From JAJFUE01 sp039683515 (GTDB lineage: Bacteria; Sumerlaeota; Sumerlaeia; MVZB01): a stretch of 64,000 nt of DNA. The stretch spans positions 1 through 64,000 of the forward strand of contig JBDKRG010000020.1 in assembly GCA_039683515.1 (NCBI GenBank), given 5' to 3'. The notes beneath the pieces are model-generated. The model was not told the origin of the DNA, searched no databases, and saw nothing but the letters and a program-made list of their open reading frames with translations. Shown here in pieces: positions 60,174 to 64,000 of the stretch. The number at the start of each line of letters is the position of its first letter. Position 1 is the stretch's first letter. Both the position numbers and the translations under genes were made by a program.

Positions 60174-60494
60174 TTATTTGGTACAGTCGTATGAGCATTC
60201 TTTTCCGACAAACCAGCTGCACTGCCTTCCGCCGGTTGTGCCCGAGCCACAATTCCCGTTGTCTTTGAGGATCTGATCTCCACCGCTCTGCTGCACATAG
60301 GTCAGATCGCCCTCATAGGTGTCCTCCGAACATGCAGAATCGCAATCTTTGCTTTTGACGCTGCAAGAAGTTAACTCGCAGCATGCGCCGCCGCGCAACC
60401 AACCTTTGCTCGCGCTGACTTCGCCCGGGCGAATCAAACCGATACATACCAGTACACACAACACACAACCCGCCAGGGATGTTGATTTCAACAT
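60174..60494 (-). CDS. Secreted cysteine-rich peptide precursor
   Basis: A 106-residue precursor. Residues 1-28 form a Sec signal peptide (MLKST, hydrophobic core, cut likely after VSA). A Gly-Gly follows at 35-36 in GWLRGGACC, a possible C39 cleavage site. The remaining 70 residues hold nine cysteines (38, 39, 44, 51, 55, 82, 92, 100, 104), mostly polar and Gly-rich, with no known fold. ATG 60494 has AAAGGAG about 11 nt upstream. It is the first gene of the AT-rich four-gene unit. An antimicrobial, a signal or a redox-active peptide are all possible; none is shown. Confidence 0.7.
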   Translation of the reverse strand: MLKSTSLAGCVLCVLVCIGLIRPGEVSASKGWLRGGACCELTSCSVKSKDCDSACSEDTYEGDLTYVQQSGGDQILKDNGNCGSGTTGGRQCSWFVGKECSYDCTK

Positions 60495-60552
60495 TGGTGT
60501 AGAATCTCCTTTCTTATTTTTTGGGGCTTCGAAGGAATGACGAAGCAATAGT

Positions 60553-60581
60553 AGTAAATATACTGATTACCAGAATGTCAA
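60553..60581 (-). promoter_or_regulatory. Candidate promoter of the peptide operon
   Basis: On the minus strand TTGACA (60581-60576), 17-nt spacer, TTTACT (60558-60553). The -35 is perfect, the -10 weak. It lies about 60 nt before the peptide start in an AT-rich gap. Confidence 0.4.
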
Positions 60582-60777
60582 CAGCAACTCATGTACGTTT
60601 TGCATACAAGATCTGAACAAGTGCAACCTGCTTTCTTGACATCGCCCTTATACTGTTTTTTCACCTCAATTGGGTTCTCTTTTTGCCCAAATCTTCTTGG
60701 CGAATCGATCCAATGCATAGGAACACAACTGACTCGAAGGGGTTACACACGCATATAACTTATATACTTTCAATCAG

Positions 60778-60987
60778 TCACACACACTTCTCTTTCGTCT
60801 CCCCCTAGAAGGCATCGTAATGGTGGTTGGAGTTGAACGGCGGATCGATATAGATCAGATCGATGCAATGATCCGGCAGCTTGGCCAGCTGCTCGAGATT
60901 GTCGCCGCAATAAATCACCCGCGTATCCAGCAGCGCCGAAGGCCGCCCGACGGGCGCCGTCGATATTTTGCCTGAAGCTTTCGCCAT
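60778..60987 (-). pseudogene. Truncated site-specific DNA methyltransferase
   Basis: The N-terminal 60 residues of a beta-type N6-adenine/N4-cytosine methyltransferase: VIYCGDNLEQLAKLPD, then motif IV in DLIYIDPPFNSN. After YDAF the next codon is TAG where relatives have Trp (TGG); reading on gives GETKEK, the usual continuation, then TGA at 60778. All later domains are missing. It is a decayed remnant at the edge of the AT-rich region, with no endonuclease partner. Confidence 0.82.
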
Positions 60988-61576
60988 ATCTCGCCTGCCT
61001 ACTTCTCATATTCCGCATCCGTCATTGTTCAAATCCAGACAGGATTGACAAGGGGAATCCGGCCGAGGTGGTGGGGGGGGGATCGAACATCAACCGGAGG
61101 CTTTTTACAAAAATATGGGCGCGAAGAAAGAAACCGTTGAAAACGGTTTCGAAGAAAGGGGCGCTTGGACCCCGCGATGACTCGCGGGGTTATTGGGATG
61201 GGCGCTTAATCTCTCGGTTCAGAACTCATGCCACTGCGTTGAAACGGCCGGCGAGGGCGCCGGCCCCACAGTTTTAATCCTGTTTTTTAATGCCGCCGTC
61301 GGCGACGTCGGCCTACTTTTTGAGAAAAACGGATTTTTTCGGGGAATCTCGTGCGATGCAAAAAAGCGTTCAGGACATCACGATCCTTGTTGCTAACCGT
61401 CTAAGTCTTGCGATATCAGCGCCCCGGCCGCGTATTTGGCAAATTTTGATGAAAATTACCCTTAGCTGTCGTTGACTTTGCCGATTCACAGTTTTAAGAT
61501 ATGGCCATTTTCCGCGTGGTTTTTTCCATGCGGCATGGTTTTCCCCAGGAATTCAGCGGCATATAGGAGCCAGGAC
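60988..61576. other. Gap with repeats before the NagB/PIG-L gene
   Basis: No gene seen. Features: a run of nine G at 61073-61081; a GAAACCGTT hairpin at 61130-61150; a perfect 9-bp ACCCCGCGA hairpin at 61169-61190; a GGCCGGCG palindrome at 61246-61265; the third 27-bp element at 61290-61316. The NagB promoter is presumably in 61380-61570. Confidence 0.5.
61290..61316 (+). repeat. 27-bp dispersed element, copy 3
   Basis: Identical to 676-702 and 4088-4114. Here it is fully intergenic. Confidence 0.88.
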
Positions 61577-63976
61577 GTGAGCACGAGCAGTATGAAGAAA
61601 AAGCGCGCCAAATCAACAGTTCGCACCTCGGTTGACGCGGCCAGATTATCGCTGGTCGAGAAGTATTACCTCGAGAAGTCCGGTCGCCGGGCCCTGTACG
61701 GCCCCGCCGAGAAAATCCCGGTCATCGAAGTCGGCAACTTCCCGGCGCTCGGCCGTCTGACCGCCCTGCGCTTCCTGGAGTGGGTTCTGGAGAACCCCGA
61801 TGGGGTCATCAGCCTGCCGACCGGCAAGACCCCCGAATACTTCATCAGCTGGGTCAAGCACTACCTGCGCAAGTGGGAAGGCAAGAGCGTCCAGGAGGAG
61901 CTGGCGGCGATCGGCATCACGGCGCCGACGCGGCCGCAGATGGACGGCCTGAACTTCGTCCAGATCGACGAGTTCTACCCGATCGACTCGTCGCGCCACA
62001 ATAGCTTCCACTACTACGTGACGCGCCACTACCTGCGCGACTTCGGCCTCAACCCCGAGCGGGCCATGCTGATCGACCCGGGCGCGATCGGCGTCAAGCC
62101 GGGCGAAGAGCTGGACATGATTTTCCCCGACGGCAAGGTCGACCTGTCGCTGCGCTCGCGCAACCCCAAGAGCGCCCTCGAAGAGCGCCAGGCCAAGATG
62201 ATCGTCTCGGTCGACCAGTTCTGCTGCGAGTACGAGCAGCGGATCCGCCAGATGGGCGGCATCGGCTTCTTCCTGGGCGGCATCGGCCCGGACGGCCACA
62301 TCGGCTTCAACGCGCGCGGCTCGGACCTGTTCTCGCCGACGCGCCTGACCTACACCAACTACGAGACCGAAGCGGCCGCGGCCGGCGACCTGGGCGGCAT
62401 CGAGGTCTCGCGCGGCCGTCCGGTCATCACGATCGGCCTGGGCACGATCACGTACAACCCCAACGCCGTGGCGCTGATCTTCGCCGCCGGCGAGGCCAAG
62501 GCCAAGGTCGTCGCCGACGCCGTCCAGCAGGAGCGCCACGTCCTCTACCCGGCCTCGTCCCTGCACGGCATGCCCAACGCCCGCATGTACCTGACGACGG
62601 GCGCCACGGTCAAGCTCGAGGAGCGCCAGCTCGAGGACATCGTCAAGGCCGAGGCGATCACCGACGGCCTGATCGAGAAGCACGTCATCGACTGCGCGGT
62701 CGCCCACAAGGTCCGGCTCGACGAGCTTCAGGCGGGCGACGAGCAGGGCCGCCGCGCGCTGGCGCACATCATCGAGCGCACCGGCAAGCAGCTGCCCGAG
62801 CTGGCCGCGTTCACCCGCGAGCGCCTGCTGCAGAAGATCGACCGCGGCCTCGAGAGCATCGAGAACCAGACGCTGCTGCACACCGGCCCGCACCATGACG
62901 ACATCATGCTCGGCTACATGCCGTACATCATGCATCTCGTGCGGCGCTCGACCAACTCCAACTTCTTCTACATCCTGACGAGCGGCTTCACGTCGGTGAC
63001 GAACAACTTTCTGGCCAACCTGCTGGGCGACGTCCAGGAATTCATGACCACCGGCCTGTTCGACGAGGACCAGGCCAACGGCGACCTCGAGCCGGGCAAC
63101 AAGGCGGCGCGCGCCGTCGAAGTCTTCCGCTACCTGGACGGCATCGCGGCCCGCAACGACAAGCAGATGCGGCTGGCCCAGGCGCGCCGCACGCTCGTCA
63201 ACCTGATCTCGGTCTACGAGGACGAGGACTTCGACAACCTTTCGCACCGGATCGGCGAAACGCTCAACTACCTGTCGACGCTCTACCCGGGCAAGAAGGA
63301 CATCCCGATCGTCCAGCGGCTCAAGGGGATGCAGCGCGAATACGAGGAAGAGCTCGTGTGGGCGTACGTGGGGGCCGGCCCCGACCGCGTCTTCCACGGC
63401 CGGCTCGGCTTCTACACCGGCGACATCTTCACCGAGCAGCCGACGCGCGGCCGCGACGTCGAGCCGGTCCTGGCCCGCCTGCACAAGATCAAGCCGACGA
63501 TCCTGACGCTGGCGTTCGATCCCGAGGGCGCCGGCCCGGACACGCACTACAAGGTCCTGCAGGTCCTGCACGAGGCGCTGCAGATCTACCACGAGCAGAC
63601 CGGCTGCTCGCCGAAGGTGTGGGGCTACCGCAACGTGTGGCACCGGTTCCACCCGGCCGACGCCAACGTGTTCATCCCGGCGTCGTTCAACACGATGGCG
63701 ATCATGGAGCACGCGTTCATGCACTGCATGGGCTCGCAGCGGGCGGCCTCGTTCCCGAGCTACGAATTCGACGGCCCGTTCTGCCAGCTGGCGCAGAAGC
63801 TGTGGGTCGAGCAGTACAACACGATCGAAACGTGCCTCGGCGAGATGTTCTTCATCGAGAACCCGAACCCGCGGCTGCGCGCGGCGCGCGGCTTCGTGTT
63901 CCTGAAGATGATGGAGCTCGACGAGTTCTCCGGTCAGGCCCGCCGGCTGGCGTCGCTGACGGAGGGGGAAAAGTAA
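61577..63976 (+). CDS. nagB: Glucosamine-6-phosphate deaminase fused to PIG-L/LmbE deacetylase-like domain
   Basis: A 799-residue two-domain enzyme of amino-sugar breakdown. The first half is NagB-like, turning glucosamine-6-phosphate into fructose-6-phosphate and ammonia: SLPTGKTPEYF phosphate loop, QIDEFYPI with the catalytic Asp, and GIGPDGHIGFN with Asp/His of the relay. The second half is PIG-L/LmbE-like, a zinc N-deacetylase fold with PHHDDIMLG near residue 437 in place of the usual PHPDD. The start is GTG 61577 with GGAG 7 nt before it; ATG 61592 is also possible. The fusion could deacetylate and then deaminate. No nag operon is adjacent; the stop is 24 nt from the window end. Confidence 0.9.
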   Translation: MSTSSMKKKRAKSTVRTSVDAARLSLVEKYYLEKSGRRALYGPAEKIPVIEVGNFPALGRLTALRFLEWVLENPDGVISLPTGKTPEYFISWVKHYLRKWEGKSVQEELAAIGITAPTRPQMDGLNFVQIDEFYPIDSSRHNSFHYYVTRHYLRDFGLNPERAMLIDPGAIGVKPGEELDMIFPDGKVDLSLRSRNPKSALEERQAKMIVSVDQFCCEYEQRIRQMGGIGFFLGGIGPDGHIGFNARGSDLFSPTRLTYTNYETEAAAAGDLGGIEVSRGRPVITIGLGTITYNPNAVALIFAAGEAKAKVVADAVQQERHVLYPASSLHGMPNARMYLTTGATVKLEERQLEDIVKAEAITDGLIEKHVIDCAVAHKVRLDELQAGDEQGRRALAHIIERTGKQLPELAAFTRERLLQKIDRGLESIENQTLLHTGPHHDDIMLGYMPYIMHLVRRSTNSNFFYILTSGFTSVTNNFLANLLGDVQEFMTTGLFDEDQANGDLEPGNKAARAVEVFRYLDGIAARNDKQMRLAQARRTLVNLISVYEDEDFDNLSHRIGETLNYLSTLYPGKKDIPIVQRLKGMQREYEEELVWAYVGAGPDRVFHGRLGFYTGDIFTEQPTRGRDVEPVLARLHKIKPTILTLAFDPEGAGPDTHYKVLQVLHEALQIYHEQTGCSPKVWGYRNVWHRFHPADANVFIPASFNTMAIMEHAFMHCMGSQRAASFPSYEFDGPFCQLAQKLWVEQYNTIETCLGEMFFIENPNPRLRAARGFVFLKMMELDEFSGQARRLASLTEGEK

Positions 63977-64000
63977 AAGACAAGAGATGAGCTTTGAGAG

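Noticed and set aside
1..64000. tRNA or rRNA genes
   Set aside because: I scanned the gaps for TTCGAAT-type loops with CCA-like ends and for conserved rRNA blocks and found nothing convincing.

Overview
The window is GC-rich bacterial chromosome, clearly above 60% GC over most of its length, with three AT-richer patches at about 1-600, 43.6-45.5 kb and 57.1-60.8 kb. TGA is a normal stop codon, as shown by many TGA-ATG overlaps. The cell looks diderm and LPS-making: there is a lauroyl/myristoyl acyltransferase-like protein, a LysM lipoprotein, Sec-exported proteins and a pseudopilin-like protein. The large heparinase II/III-like lyase with a zinc-ribbon insert, the NagB/PIG-L fusion and the degenerate M48 membrane protein suggest an uncultured PVC- or FCB-related phylum such as Sumerlaeota, Hydrogenedentota or Lentisphaerae. 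That placement comes from family memory and was not computed. No rRNA, tRNA or CRISPR array was seen.

Layout. 0-5 kb: small hypothetical gene, RNase Y (rny), class I aminotransferase, Fe-S uracil-DNA glycosylase. 5-13 kb: heparinase-like lyase divergent from NAD synthetase (nadE), then a double-domain M16 peptidase. 13-17.3 kb: energy-coupling Co/Ni importer (cbiM-cbiQ-cbiO) and serA. 17.5-22 kb: GT-C type membrane protein, NarL-type regulator overlapping a pseudopilin-like gene, ATP-grasp and GNAT pair. 22.4-27.3 kb: McsA-like protein, a frameshifted DUF4136 gene, and a four-gene unit of PilO-like protein, STAS-TPR, STAS and LpxL-like acyltransferase. 27.4-31.5 kb: iron uptake (DtxR-FeoA fusion, FeoB, Cys-rich partner), GNAT, RRM protein. 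31.9-41 kb: catalytically dead M48 homologue, LysM lipoprotein, secreted propeller-like protein, and an ABC-2 exporter with a TPR partner. 41-45.3 kb: exported protein, ribH, a hypothetical gene and an AT-rich membrane-protein islet. 45.5-55.1 kb: a propionate/methylmalonyl-CoA block (mutA, mutB, meaB, birA, mce, mmdA, an OadG-like subunit, a biotin carrier). 55.5-57 kb: rpoN. 57.1-60.6 kb: an AT-rich four-gene unit for a secreted cysteine-rich peptide. 60.8-64 kb: broken DNA methylase and the NagB/PIG-L fusion.

How the genes fit together. The 45.5-55 kb block links B12-dependent methylmalonyl-CoA mutase, its GTPase chaperone, the epimerase and a biotin-dependent carboxyltransferase with its carrier and biotin ligase. 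It forms an almost complete succinate-propionate interconversion, lacking only the membrane decarboxylase (beta) subunit. The cobalt-type importer could feed the B12 requirement.

Two things stand out. First, a compound repeat of about 35-50 bp, made of CGATTA hexamers followed by ACGAGC/GACGCAC units, occurs seven times. It is always intergenic, and in five cases it lies just ahead of a gene start. It belongs to a wider set of short repeat families that form hairpins, hold stop codons and sometimes enter coding sequence. Second, the 57-60.6 kb unit encodes a small exported peptide with nine cysteines and a Gly-Gly site, a membrane-anchored companion, a C39 peptidase-membrane-rhodanese fusion and a MauE/DoxX redox protein. 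It looks like an uncharacterised system for making a disulfide-rich peptide.
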